64,000 nucleotides of DNA from Bacillota bacterium (GCA_017442535.1 JAFRZL010000010.1:1-64000); one strand, 5' to 3'; shown: positions 53,591-63,095, counted from the first letter of the stretch. Numbers and translations are program-made. The notes: generated by a model from the sequence alone, not told the origin.

Positions 53591-54435
53591 TATTTTCTTC
53601 CTTTCAGCCATTCGGCGCTCAGCTCGAGGCTTTGAACCGGATCCTTACCGATCCAGTTCCGGTGACTTTCCAGTATGAGCGAGTCGACACCGTTTTCCCG
53701 CGCGGCAGCGAACAGCCCGTCCAGATTCATATTGCCGGTGCCGAGCTCCACGCAGTCGGATTTCAGGATCGGTGTCATGGAGGGCCCGGTTGCGCGGCTG
53801 CCCCGGTCCGTAATGTGCCAGAGCTTCATACGGCGGCCGAGCTTCCGCATCCAGAACAGGGCATCCGCACCGCTTTCCGCGAACCAGAAGCTGTCAAACT
53901 CAAATGAAACCAGTTCGGGGTCGGTTTCGTCAAGCAGGATATCGTAGGCGCGTTTCCCGCTTCCGAGCCGCCGCAGTTCGACGTTATGATTATGGTATAA
54001 GAGCCGGCAGCCTTCGGCAGCGACAGTCTCTCCGGCTTTATTCAGCCGTGCGGCCAGGGATCTGACGGCCGCCTCGTCTCCATAATCAAAGCGGTACATG
54101 CCGGTGATCACAAGCGTATCCGTCCCCAGTGAAATGGCTTCCTGCGCCTGCGCCGAGGGATCGCGTTCCAGACTGCCCAGATCCGTATGCAGACTGATAA
54201 CGCCCAGGCCTGCATCGGCGAGCAGTGCTTTCCAGTCGAGATTACCGCCCCGGCCGGTGGGCATTCCCGCCGCGCGGGTCAGGAGCCGCACCAGCAGGGA
54301 GCTCGGATGAATCATAAAAGAGTTAAGTTCAAGGCCGTCATATCCGGCGGCCTTGATCCTGCGCAAGGTTTCGCGGGCCTGCGCCTCGGTCGAGGTCACA
54401 CTGCCCAGCATGATCTGCTGTACATAGGCATTCAT
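53590..54435 (-). CDS. Sugar phosphate isomerase/epimerase-like TIM barrel
   Basis: A 281-residue member of the xylose-isomerase-like superfamily. Typical elements are AAGYDGLELN, VISLHTDLG, LLYHNHNVE (metal His), SFEFDSFWF (Asp) and LILESHRNW (Glu). Such proteins epimerise, isomerise or dehydrate sugars or inositols. It sits between GH2 and GH78 with overlapping codons on both sides (ATGA upstream, one base downstream), so it surely acts in the same pathway. Confidence 0.85.
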   Translation of the reverse strand: MNAYVQQIMLGSVTSTEAQARETLRRIKAAGYDGLELNSFMIHPSSLLVRLLTRAAGMPTGRGGNLDWKALLADAGLGVISLHTDLGSLERDPSAQAQEAISLGTDTLVITGMYRFDYGDEAAVRSLAARLNKAGETVAAEGCRLLYHNHNVELRRLGSGKRAYDILLDETDPELVSFEFDSFWFAESGADALFWMRKLGRRMKLWHITDRGSRATGPSMTPILKSDCVELGTGNMNLDGLFAAARENGVDSLILESHRNWIGKDPVQSLELSAEWLKGRK

Positions 54436-56633
54436 TTTTTAATCCCCTGTAAAATCCGGTTCAGCTGCCGGATGCTTTCTTCATCCGTCCCTGCCTGTTT
54501 TAACAGACTGAGCACGGTCATGCGGCCCATCATGCGCTGCAGGGCGGGATTATCTTTGACGGCGTCAGCGACATCCCCGCGTGAAGAGGAGGCTTTCTCT
54601 ATCATCGCGTTGATGACCGCTCCGGCATGGGGATGGGCCCGCAGTTCCGCCAGTGTATCGCCCACCGAGAAGCATGAAGCATCATAGTCGTCCGCGTCAA
54701 ACCAGTTGATTACGGCTGCGGCAGCTTTGTTAAAGACGTAGCTTTGATCCTGCTCGGACACGCGGCGGATCACCATTTCGTCGGAACATCCGTTGGCTTC
54801 TGCACGGATCTGATGCTCGCCGGAAAGCGGGATCTCAAAGCGGAAGACCGTTTTCCCGGCCTGAACGCCTGCGGGCACACCGTCCACATACAGGCGCACC
54901 TCGGGCTGATTGGAATAGACCTTGATCCCGGTCCGCTCTTCGCAGCGGTTCACATATCGCCTGCCGCAAAGGTGGACGAACGGCTCAGTCCGGTTCCAGG
55001 CCGCCTTGTAGAGGTAGAAGGCGTCTTTGCGCAGCTGCCGGTCGAAGGTCACCAGCCCTTTCTGGTTTTCGCCGTGCTTGCCGCCTTCGTCGCGGCCGTC
55101 CGCCGCGAAATCAAAGAGATTCCAGACATGTGTGGCCCAGAGCCAGGGGCGCGCTTCGATCATGTGCAGCATATGCTCATGATAGAGAGTCTGGTATTCT
55201 TCGGTATAGTCGCCCCGTTCGGGACGGGAGCTGTGGTAGACCGGATTCGCATCGGCTCCGTATTCGGAGAAACCGATCACACGGTCCGGGTATTTCGCGT
55301 GATATTCATCAAAGAATTCATCCGTCTGCGAAAGCTCGCCCAGGTACCACCCGAAATACAGGTTGTAGCTGTTGAGATCCGGGATTTCCAGAATCGGGCT
55401 GTCGATTTCCAGCATAAAGACATTGGCCATGACGGTTTTGCGCGTCGGATCGAGCCGGTGGCAGAGGCTGTCGAGCAGGCGGTGATTCTCCAGCAGATCA
55501 TCATTGACGGCGCTTGCCGCCGTGATCTCGTTACTGAGGCCCCAGACCGCGATGCAGGGATGGTTGTAACACTGTGTGATGAGTTCGCGCATCTGCGACA
55601 GCGTGTTCCCGCGGCCTTTCGGCATATGCATCGTGATGTAGGGGATCTCAGCCCAGACTACGATACCGTTTTCGTCGCAGAGATCGTAGAACTCCTGTGC
55701 ATGCTGATAATGGGCCAGACGGAGCGTATTGGCACCGATTTCGCGGATAATCGCCATGTCGGCTTGATGATCCTCACGCGTCAGTGCATTCCCCTTGCCT
55801 ATAAGATCCTGATGGCGGCTCACGCCGTGCAGAGGATAGGGCCTGCCGTTCAGCAGGAAGCCATGCTGTGCGTCATAGGCAAAGGTGCGGCAGCCAAAGC
55901 GGGCCGAAACTTCGTCTCCGCTGTCAAGCCTGGCTGTCGCCGTATATAAATACGGGTCATTCAGACCGTCCCAGAGACGGACATTTTCCAGCTCGAAAAC
56001 CGCTTCCGCGTGTCCGTCCGCAGTCTCCACGGTCTGTGTCATGCCGGCGACTTCCATCGTCACGGGGCCGGCATTCTGCCAGGTCTCGACCGTAACGCGC
56101 GCCGTACGGCTTTCCGGATCAACGACAGGCGTCACCTTGATGCCGGGCGTTCCATCCTTGATGAGCTCGAAATGCTCTGCCGGCACCGAGATCAGATGGA
56201 CGGAACGGTACAGGCCGCCGTAGAAGGTAAAGTCTGCTTTTTGAGGATAGACATGGTCGGAGTCGGAATTATCCACAGCGATCGCGAGAACATTTTTATC
56301 GGCCGGATCTACGGACAGTTCCGCACGGAAAGTCGCGTATCCTCCTTCGTGCCGGGCGAGGAGTTCTCCGTTCAGGAAAACTTCCGCGGTATGCCCCGCG
56401 CCGTTGATCTCAAGGAAAAGCTTTTCTCCGGCACATTCCGCGGCGGAGAGGCAGCGTACATACCAGCAGCGGCCGCGATAATAATCATTGCCGCCGTCCT
56501 GTCCGTCCACTGCGTTCCAGGTATGGGGAAGCGAGACCACTTCCCCCTGTGACGCGTACTGCATGGCGGCTTCAACCGGCATATCATGCTTCAGAAAATG
56601 CCAGCCGTCTGTAAGAACCGTAATCTTTCGCAT
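54432..56633 (-). CDS. Family 2 glycoside hydrolase
   Basis: A 733-residue enzyme with the GH2 layout: N-terminal sugar-binding jelly roll (EINGAGHTAEVFLNGELLARHEGGY), an immunoglobulin-like domain, then the TIM barrel. Acid/base is in AVWGLSNEITA (about residue 366), nucleophile in IGFSEYGADANP (about 456). A beta domain and a helical tail follow. Candidates are beta-galactosidase or beta-glucuronidase; relatives with this short form also cleave xylosides or arabinosides. AAAGGAG precedes the ATG. Confidence 0.93.
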   Translation of the reverse strand: MRKITVLTDGWHFLKHDMPVEAAMQYASQGEVVSLPHTWNAVDGQDGGNDYYRGRCWYVRCLSAAECAGEKLFLEINGAGHTAEVFLNGELLARHEGGYATFRAELSVDPADKNVLAIAVDNSDSDHVYPQKADFTFYGGLYRSVHLISVPAEHFELIKDGTPGIKVTPVVDPESRTARVTVETWQNAGPVTMEVAGMTQTVETADGHAEAVFELENVRLWDGLNDPYLYTATARLDSGDEVSARFGCRTFAYDAQHGFLLNGRPYPLHGVSRHQDLIGKGNALTREDHQADMAIIREIGANTLRLAHYQHAQEFYDLCDENGIVVWAEIPYITMHMPKGRGNTLSQMRELITQCYNHPCIAVWGLSNEITAASAVNDDLLENHRLLDSLCHRLDPTRKTVMANVFMLEIDSPILEIPDLNSYNLYFGWYLGELSQTDEFFDEYHAKYPDRVIGFSEYGADANPVYHSSRPERGDYTEEYQTLYHEHMLHMIEARPWLWATHVWNLFDFAADGRDEGGKHGENQKGLVTFDRQLRKDAFYLYKAAWNRTEPFVHLCGRRYVNRCEERTGIKVYSNQPEVRLYVDGVPAGVQAGKTVFRFEIPLSGEHQIRAEANGCSDEMVIRRVSEQDQSYVFNKAAAAVINWFDADDYDASCFSVGDTLAELRAHPHAGAVINAMIEKASSSRGDVADAVKDNPALQRMMGRMTVLSLLKQAGTDEESIRQLNRILQGIKK

Positions 56634-56647
56634 AAATGATGGCTCCT

Positions 56648-58177
56648 TTATTCCTGCTGAGCGGCGCTTTCTTCAGCCGCCGCGGCCGCCTTCTTATCCG
56701 CGATCTCGATCTGGATCTCTTCCATACGCTCCTTGGTCAGGGAGAATTTCTTCATGGAGAGGATCGTGCAGAACCAGCCAATGATCGGGAAACCGCAGAA
56801 CAGAACCGCGGTGACGATACGTACACCCATTGTCAGCGGATCGGAAGCCATCGGAATACGGGAACCGGTATAGCCGATCACACCGATCAGGAGCGTCGCG
56901 AGCATAGGCGCAAGAGCGCTGATCATCTTATCGATGAAGGAATAGACGGCGCTGACCGTGGCAGGCAGGTAATTGCCGGAACGGTAGAGCTCATAGTCGA
57001 CGACATCCATACGCATGGCGGATGTCGCGGTCGAAACGACCATCTTAAGCGCATTATTCCCCAGCATCAGCAGGAAGAAGAGGATGAACGGAATGCCGAT
57101 CGATCCGGCACTCTTTCCGGGAACGAATAGGATGAACAGCGAGAAGGCGACATTCCAGAAAATGCAGATCCAGGTCCATTTAACCATAACCTTCTTGTTT
57201 CCATCTTTGCCGGCCATTCTGGCACCGATGATCGCGAAAATGATGGAAGGCAGCATGGCGACCAGGGAGACGATGGAGGAACCCACCATACTTCCGAGAA
57301 TGACGCCGAACAGCAGGGTGGTAATGACGGACTGACCACCGACGGTCTGAGCCAGTTTATCGGAGCTCGCGGCAATGATATAGCGGCCGAGCTCTTTGTT
57401 ATCCTTGAGCAGCGAGATCATTTCCTTTAAGGAAGGGGTGTTGTTCTTGTTCAGGCCGACGAAATTCTCCGGCTTGTCGTAGGGGGTAAGTCCGATGCAG
57501 CAAAGGATGAGAGCCACAAAGGAGATGCCGATCATGATGAAGCTTGCGTGCGAGAATACGGCCATGGTCCAGTCATAGTCCGTGGCGCCTAGCGCTGTAA
57601 CTGTCGCAACGCCGTATTTGGGCAGCAGCATGGTCGTGATGATCGCTGCACCGATCATGGGAGAAAGATAAGAATAAACGGTTGACCAGACGCCCAGGGT
57701 AGGACGCTGTTTGGGGTCATTCGTCAGGATATTGCCGGTCATATTGCCGATGCAGCTCGCAAACGTGTAGCCGATATAGAACAGGAAGAATAGGAGCGTA
57801 AAGACGATGACTCCGGTGACATTGGAAGTCGTCTGATCCGCACCGAAGCTGAATTTACCGCCCAGAAGATTGCACAGCAGCAGAGTGGAGAGGGACATCA
57901 GAAACCAGCCCACGATCAGGAAAAAGCGCAGTTTTCCGTATTTGGAATTGAATTTCTCGATGATGACGGCAATGATCGGGTCGGTCACGCTGTCAAAAAC
58001 GCGTGAAACGGTGGCAAGTACGCCGGCCAGAGCAATGGTGACGCCAAAGCCCAGGTTGGCAATGTAAATGGCATAGCCAATGGTTAATACGTAGAACATC
58101 ATCTGCATGATGCCCGTCATCTGGCTGAGCGCGATGTGCCAGGTCTTGGCCCGTCTGTAGGTAACTTGTTCGGACAT
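56648..58177 (-). CDS. GPH family glycoside-cation symporter
   Basis: A 509-residue, 12-helix transporter of the MelB/XylP type (glycoside-pentoside-hexuronide:cation symporters). The helix 2-3 loop has SVTDPIIAVIIEKFNSKYGK, the family signature, and the end has a basic-acidic cytoplasmic tail. It should import a di- or oligosaccharide with Na+ or H+. The ATG at 58177 is fixed by AGGAGG (8 nt), although the frame is open upstream. It is first in the glycoside operon. Confidence 0.92.
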   Translation of the reverse strand: MSEQVTYRRAKTWHIALSQMTGIMQMMFYVLTIGYAIYIANLGFGVTIALAGVLATVSRVFDSVTDPIIAVIIEKFNSKYGKLRFFLIVGWFLMSLSTLLLCNLLGGKFSFGADQTTSNVTGVIVFTLLFFLFYIGYTFASCIGNMTGNILTNDPKQRPTLGVWSTVYSYLSPMIGAAIITTMLLPKYGVATVTALGATDYDWTMAVFSHASFIMIGISFVALILCCIGLTPYDKPENFVGLNKNNTPSLKEMISLLKDNKELGRYIIAASSDKLAQTVGGQSVITTLLFGVILGSMVGSSIVSLVAMLPSIIFAIIGARMAGKDGNKKVMVKWTWICIFWNVAFSLFILFVPGKSAGSIGIPFILFFLLMLGNNALKMVVSTATSAMRMDVVDYELYRSGNYLPATVSAVYSFIDKMISALAPMLATLLIGVIGYTGSRIPMASDPLTMGVRIVTAVLFCGFPIIGWFCTILSMKKFSLTKERMEEIQIEIADKKAAAAAEESAAQQE

Positions 58178-58228
58178 GGTAGTTCCTCCTGTGATTGTTG
58201 AATAGGTTTTCACCCTGATTTTGACTGT

Positions 58229-58240
58229 ATTATAGCAGGC
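58229..58240 (-). promoter_or_regulatory. Candidate activator-dependent promoter of the glycoside operon
   Basis: Minus strand TATAAT (58229-58234) with extended TGC in front, but no good -35. This is typical of a promoter needing an activator, such as the divergent AraC-type gene. Confidence 0.55.
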
Positions 58241-58286
58241 AGAAGGGCAATCACTGTAGAACAATTCTGCGAATAATAGTATTTAT

Positions 58287-58315
58287 TTGACTTTTTTGTC
58301 AGAATATGATAGAAT
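58287..58315 (+). promoter_or_regulatory. Promoter of the AraC-GH105 fusion gene
   Basis: TTGACT (58287-58292), 17-nt spacer, TAGAAT (58310-58315), 30 bp before the ATG. Confidence 0.8.
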
Positions 58316-58344
58316 TGTGAAAGAAAAAGCCGAAAGGAGCCGCC

Positions 58345-60555
58345 ATGGACACGGAATTGTTTGCCAATTTACTGAGAAGCCTGCATTCGATCGGGGCACA
58401 GTCTTTTCCGGAGGAAGAACTGCCTCCTCATGAATTTTCGGAAACTTATTATTATCATCCCGTGCTGCAGGCGTGTTTTGCGCAGGAAGTGATGGAGAGG
58501 ACGGTGCGTGCGCTGCCGGACCAGATGATCTGGGAGATTCAGGACGCCATCGGGATCCGGATCCTTGTTTTCCGCCTGGATGGGCGGATCTGGATCGCCG
58601 GACCTTTTGTGACACAGGCTTTTCAGGAGAACCGGATCCGCAAGGTGATCATGGCGCATAAACTGCCTGCCTCCTATATTCCTTCGCTGCAGCTGTACTA
58701 CAGCGCTTTTCCGCTGGCCGCGGATCAGGATGTGGTACAGACGATCAGGGGACTGATCCGCGTACTCTGCCCTGAGGCGGAAGAATACGGCTTCCAGTAC
58801 CGGACCACGGCCGAGGCCGAAAGAAGCAGGGAGGCGGATGCTTCCGGATACAGGGCGCGGTTTGACTATCAGAGCATACAAAAAAGGTACGAACTGGAGA
58901 ACCGTTTTCTGCAGAAGATAGAGGAGGGTGACACCGAACATGTCCTTGGCGCTTTTGACCAGATGGGCATCTCTGAAATGAACAGCCGGCGGTATATCAG
59001 CGCTGCCTACATGGTTCCGGAAGCCAGTATGGCGATGGTACGAGCTCTGAGCCGGAAGGCGGCCGAGCGCGGCGGGGCCTCTCCCGTGGAGATCAACGAG
59101 ATCACACAGCATTCCGTTCAGGCGGCGCAGGGTGTCGCCAGTGAAAGGCGAATCCTGCAGATCATTCATGAGATGATTCTGGACCTGACGGAGGCGGTAA
59201 AAAGGCACAGGCTGACGGAAGGCTGGCTCTCTCCGCCGATCCGGAAGGCCGTAGGCTTTCTGAGGCTGAATTACAGTCAGGATGTGCGGCTGGAGGAGGT
59301 CGCCCGCGTGGCCGGATATAATGTTTCTTATCTGTCGCGGCAGTTTAAGGAGGAGGTCGGGAAAACCGTCACCGAGTATCTGCGGGGGCTGCGCTGCGAG
59401 CAGGCGGCGAAGCTGTTAAAGCAAACGGATGATACGATCGCCGAGATCGGCACCTATGTGGGCTATCCTGATAATGCCTATTTCATCAAGGCTTTCAAAA
59501 AACAATACGGCATGACGCCCGGCGCGTGGAGGGAGGCTCCCGTGCCGCAGGAGGAGCCGCGTCCCCTAAAGAGAAAAAAGCCTTTTACCGGAGCTCTGAC
59601 GCCGCTGGAGCGGGCGGCCAGGGCGACACTTGCGACCCAGCGGCATGACTGGGAGCAGGGCGTCGCGGCACAGGCTTTTCTGGAGGCCGGGGACGAGGAC
59701 CTGGCCGTGGCTTTCGCAGTCGAGGCGGTGAACCGCCAGGCGCCGGACGGCCGGACCGCCCATCTGGGAAAGGAAATATCGGCCACGGATCCCTGCGCGG
59801 TCGGAGAGGTGCTGATCTATGCCTGCGAGAAAACCGGTGCCCCCGAGCTGATCAAGGCCCGGGACGGCCTGCTGGACTGGGCACTTCACGGGGCGCCACG
59901 GAACTCCGGGGGCATCGTTTATCATCTTTGCGGCCGCCGGGAGTACTGGGTGGACTCTTTCTACATGCTGCCCCCGTTCCTGGCACGTGCCGGCTATTAC
60001 GAGGAAGCCATGCGCCAGATCGATGGCTGGTGGGAGGTGCTTTTTCTGCCCGAAAAAGGCCTGCTCGCGCACCGCTATGATGAGGGGAGCGGACGGTATG
60101 TGAGGGCGGATGCCTGGGGCGCCGGAAACGGCTGGGCCCTGGCCGGCATGGCGAGGGTCCGGTCACTGCTGCCGAACCGGATGGCGGAGGAGAAGGACCG
60201 TCTGACCGCGAGGATCCGGCTGCTGCTGGATTCCGCGAAGCCTTACCAGCATGCGGACGGCAGTTTCCCCAATGTACTGGACGACGAGGGGAGCTTTTCC
60301 GAAGTAAATTTCGGGCAGATGGCCGCGTATACCGTATACCGGGGCGTGAAGGAAGGATGGCTTTCAAAAGATTATCTGCCGATGGCGGAGCGGGCCTACC
60401 GCGCGGCGCTGAAAAAAGTGGACCGCTTCGGGTTTGTGCGGGATGTCTGCGGTGTGCCTGATTTTAACCGGCCGGGAACGGCCCCCGAAGGCCAGGCTTT
60501 TTTCCTGCTGATGTCCGCCGCCAGGGAGGCGCTCGGCGCCGTAAATCTGCCTTAA
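58345..60555 (+). CDS. AraC-type regulator fused to a GH105/GH88-like domain
   Basis: A 736-residue, uninterrupted frame. Residues 1-285 form a sensor-like part of unassigned family (IGIRILVFRLDGRIWIAGPF). Residues about 296-398 are the AraC DNA-binding domain (VRLEEVARVAGYNVSYLSRQFKE, IAEIGTYVGYPDNAYFIKAFKKQYG). A basic linker (RPLKRKKP) leads to residues 416-735, an (alpha/alpha)6 barrel with EYWVDSFYMLPPFLARAG (candidate catalytic Asp537) and DAWGAGNGWALAGMAR, the GNGW motif of unsaturated uronyl hydrolases; the usual Arg in WxRGNGW is Ala here. No ribosome site or start lies in the linker, so the fusion looks real. It is divergent from the glycoside operon and probably controls it. Confidence 0.9.
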   Translation: MDTELFANLLRSLHSIGAQSFPEEELPPHEFSETYYYHPVLQACFAQEVMERTVRALPDQMIWEIQDAIGIRILVFRLDGRIWIAGPFVTQAFQENRIRKVIMAHKLPASYIPSLQLYYSAFPLAADQDVVQTIRGLIRVLCPEAEEYGFQYRTTAEAERSREADASGYRARFDYQSIQKRYELENRFLQKIEEGDTEHVLGAFDQMGISEMNSRRYISAAYMVPEASMAMVRALSRKAAERGGASPVEINEITQHSVQAAQGVASERRILQIIHEMILDLTEAVKRHRLTEGWLSPPIRKAVGFLRLNYSQDVRLEEVARVAGYNVSYLSRQFKEEVGKTVTEYLRGLRCEQAAKLLKQTDDTIAEIGTYVGYPDNAYFIKAFKKQYGMTPGAWREAPVPQEEPRPLKRKKPFTGALTPLERAARATLATQRHDWEQGVAAQAFLEAGDEDLAVAFAVEAVNRQAPDGRTAHLGKEISATDPCAVGEVLIYACEKTGAPELIKARDGLLDWALHGAPRNSGGIVYHLCGRREYWVDSFYMLPPFLARAGYYEEAMRQIDGWWEVLFLPEKGLLAHRYDEGSGRYVRADAWGAGNGWALAGMARVRSLLPNRMAEEKDRLTARIRLLLDSAKPYQHADGSFPNVLDDEGSFSEVNFGQMAAYTVYRGVKEGWLSKDYLPMAERAYRAALKKVDRFGFVRDVCGVPDFNRPGTAPEGQAFFLLMSAAREALGAVNLP

Positions 60556-60573
60556 ATAATAATAAGAAAACTC

Positions 60574-60602
60574 TTGACTATTGCCTGCACCGCGAGTATA
60601 AT
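60574..60602 (+). promoter_or_regulatory. Promoter of the NitT/TauT-type transporter operon
   Basis: TTGACT (60574-60579), 17-nt spacer, perfect TATAAT (60597-60602). The 70-nt leader holds a small GTCGG/CCGAC hairpin directly before AGGAGG. No known riboswitch is recognised. Confidence 0.88.
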
Positions 60603-60678
60603 ATAAATGCTGATTGTCAAAGATTTAACTAAGTTGAAGCGGGCAGTCGGTAGTGTCATCCGACAGGAGGAGATTGTA

Positions 60679-61686
60679 ATGAGAAAGATAGTATCTGCAG
60701 TATTGGCGGTGATCCTGGCCATCAGTGTGCTGGCCGGCTGCACCGGAACCAAAAACGAATCCAAGGCACAGGCCGACAAGACGGTGGTCAAGGTTGCCGT
60801 GCTGAAAGGCCCCACCGGTATGGGTATGGCCAAGCTGATCGACGAGGACGCGAGTGAGAAAGCCGCGAACAATTACGAGTTCACGATGGCAGCCTCTCCG
60901 GACGAGATCCTGGCAAGCATTATCAAGGGCGAATTCGACATCGCCGCCGTCCCCACCAACGTGGCTTCGATCCTGTATAACAAGACCGAGGGCAAGGTAC
61001 AGATGGCTGCCGTGAACACCCTGGGTGTACTGTATGTTGTGACCACCGATGATTCGGTGAAGAGCGTTGCCGACCTCAAGGGCCGCACCGTTTATTCTTC
61101 CGGACAGGGCGCCATCCCCGAGATCGCGTTCAACTATATCCTCGAGAAGAACGGGCTGACTGTGGGCACCGACGTAATGGTAGAGTATAAAAGCGAACAC
61201 AGCGAGATCGCCGCGCTGCTGGCGAGCGGCGAAGCGCAGGTAGCCGTACTGCCCCAGCCCTTTGTCACGAGCGTGCTGATGCAGAACGACAAGGCCAAAG
61301 TGGCGGTCGATCTGACTGCCGAGTGGGATAAGCTCACGAACGGCGAAAGCAATATGAGCATGGGCTGCATCGTGGTGCAGAAGGCTTTCGTGGAGGCACA
61401 TCCCGAGGCCATGGCCGATTTCCTCAAGGAATACAAGGCTTCGGTAGAGTACATCACTAAGGCCGAGAACCTGGCTGACGCAGCCGCTCTGATCGAGAAG
61501 GCCGACATCATCAAGGCTGCGGTCGCACAGAAGGCGCTCCCGGCCTGTAATATCGTCTATCTCGACGGCGATGAAATGATCAAGATCGCGGGCGGTTTCC
61601 TGCAGGTGCTTGCGGATGCCAACCCCGCGCTGGTAGGAGGAAAGCTTCCGGATGAAGGTCTCTATTACAAGAGCAGCGCAAAATAA
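60679..61686 (+). CDS. ABC transporter substrate-binding lipoprotein (NMT1/TauT type)
   Basis: A 335-residue lipoprotein with signal MRKIVSAVLAVILAISVLAGC (lipobox LAGC). The mature part has KVAVLKGPTGMGMAKLI, DIAAVPTNVASIL and VADLKGRTVYSSGQGAIPEIAFNY, characteristic of the NitT/TauT (SsuA/ThiY) binding-protein fold. Substrates in this class include sulfonates, nitrate, riboflavin-like and pyrimidine precursors; here it is not defined. The ATG at 60679 is fixed by AGGAGG (8 nt). It overlaps the permease gene by 35 bp. Confidence 0.92.
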   Translation: MRKIVSAVLAVILAISVLAGCTGTKNESKAQADKTVVKVAVLKGPTGMGMAKLIDEDASEKAANNYEFTMAASPDEILASIIKGEFDIAAVPTNVASILYNKTEGKVQMAAVNTLGVLYVVTTDDSVKSVADLKGRTVYSSGQGAIPEIAFNYILEKNGLTVGTDVMVEYKSEHSEIAALLASGEAQVAVLPQPFVTSVLMQNDKAKVAVDLTAEWDKLTNGESNMSMGCIVVQKAFVEAHPEAMADFLKEYKASVEYITKAENLADAAALIEKADIIKAAVAQKALPACNIVYLDGDEMIKIAGGFLQVLADANPALVGGKLPDEGLYYKSSAK

Positions 61687-62437
61687 AACCGTCCGCGGGG
61701 TCGCCGCGGCGCTCATCTGGCTGTTGGTCTGGCAGATTCTGTACTGGATCGTGGGAGAGGACCTGATACTGTCCTCGCCCTGGACGGTCCTGGTTCGGCT
61801 TGGCCAATTGATCACGACCGGCGACTTCTGGCTGACGGTGGGACGCTCTTGTCTGGGGATCCTGACCGGCTACGCGGCCGGCGTCACTTGCGGGATTCTG
61901 CTGGGTGTTCTGACCAGACGGCACGGATTCGTGTACGATCTGGTCCGGATTCCCATGCACATCGTGCAGGCGACGCCGGTCGCTTCGTTTATCATTCTGA
62001 CGCTTCTGTGGATCAAATCGCGGCATCTGTCGATCTTTATCTCGTTCCTGATGGTACTGCCGGTCATCTGGTCCGGCGTGGATCAGGGACTCTCCCAGAT
62101 CGATCAGGGGCTCGCAGAGGTGGCCAAAGTCTATCGCCTGAGCCGTTGGCAGCGGGTCAGGCACGTGGACCTGCCCGCCGTCGCGCCCTTCCTGAAATCC
62201 GCCTGCCGCGTGGCGCTCGGCTTCGCCTGGAAGTCCGGCATCGCGGCGGAAGTCATCGTTACTCCGATCGGCTTCATCGGCAAGAAGCTCTATGACGCCA
62301 AGGTGACGCTGGTCACCGCGGATATGTTCGCGTGGACGGCGGTCGTGATACTGCTGTCCTTCCTGTTCGAAAAACTATTCGGCCTGCTGCTTGACAGGCT
62401 GCCCGGGAGGGAGGTCAGGACACATGGACCCAAGTGA
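61652..62437 (+). CDS. ABC transporter permease (NitT/TauT type)
   Basis: A 261-residue membrane protein of the SsuC/TauC family with about six helices. The EAA-type loop is GLAEVAKVYRLSRWQRVRHVDLPAVAPFLKSACRVALGFAWKS. It pairs with the binding protein upstream and ATPase downstream. TAGGAGG lies 11 nt before the ATG. The frame overlaps both neighbours, consistent with tight coupling. Confidence 0.93.
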   Translation: MKVSITRAAQNKTVRGVAAALIWLLVWQILYWIVGEDLILSSPWTVLVRLGQLITTGDFWLTVGRSCLGILTGYAAGVTCGILLGVLTRRHGFVYDLVRIPMHIVQATPVASFIILTLLWIKSRHLSIFISFLMVLPVIWSGVDQGLSQIDQGLAEVAKVYRLSRWQRVRHVDLPAVAPFLKSACRVALGFAWKSGIAAEVIVTPIGFIGKKLYDAKVTLVTADMFAWTAVVILLSFLFEKLFGLLLDRLPGREVRTHGPK

Positions 62438-63089
62438 ACCCAGAACAAGCCCCGGGATGGTGCAGATGATGGCGGATCTTTCACTCGAGCGGGACCGTCT
62501 GAAAGATCTGGTCTTTGACGATGTCAGCTTTGCGTACACGCAGCCAGACGGGACCAAACGCACCGTACTGGATCACTTCAGCGCACGCTTTCCTGACCGG
62601 CTTCTGACGCTGATCTCTGGGCCCTCAGGCTCCGGCAAAACCACGCTTTTCCGACTTGCGGCGGGCCTGATCAAGCCCGATTCCGGGACGATCACCGGCT
62701 TTCCCGAGGAGGGCGCCGGGATCCTGTTCCAGGATGACCGGCTGTTCCCGCACCTGAATGTGCTGCAGAATCTGCTGCTCTGCGCTCCGGAGAGGACGGA
62801 GGAAGAGCTCCGTGAGATGCTATCCGAACTGGAGATCGCGGATGTGGCCGATCAGTATCCCGATACGCTCTCGGGCGGGCAGAGCCGCCGCGCGGCGATC
62901 CTGCGCGCGGCCGCGGTGGACAGACCGCTGTATCTGCTGGATGAGCCTTTTAACGGACTGGATCCGGAGACGCGGGACCGTACAGCCGCCTGGCTGATGA
63001 ACCGGCTGCGCGGCCGCACCGTCCTCCTGATCACGCATGTGGAGGCGGAAGGCATGGAAGGCGAAAAACTGATGCTGAGGACGCTATAG
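62424..63089 (+). CDS. ABC transporter ATP-binding protein (NitT/TauT type)
   Basis: A 221-residue ATPase. Walker A is GPSGSGKTTLFRLAAG, the signature is LSGGQSRRAAILRA, Walker B is LYLLDEPFNGLD, and the switch His is in LLITHVEAEG. The Q-loop region is short (ILFQDDRLFPHLNV). The ATG at 62424 is fixed by GGGAGGT; a start at 62391 is also in frame. It overlaps the permease by 14 bp and completes the importer. Confidence 0.93.
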   Translation: MDPSEPRTSPGMVQMMADLSLERDRLKDLVFDDVSFAYTQPDGTKRTVLDHFSARFPDRLLTLISGPSGSGKTTLFRLAAGLIKPDSGTITGFPEEGAGILFQDDRLFPHLNVLQNLLLCAPERTEEELREMLSELEIADVADQYPDTLSGGQSRRAAILRAAAVDRPLYLLDEPFNGLDPETRDRTAAWLMNRLRGRTVLLITHVEAEGMEGEKLMLRTL

Positions 63090-63095
63090 TGTGTC

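Noticed and set aside
60603..60678. Thiamine or other riboswitch before the NitT/TauT operon
   Set aside because: The leader is only about 70 nt and shows none of the conserved TPP or FMN motifs.
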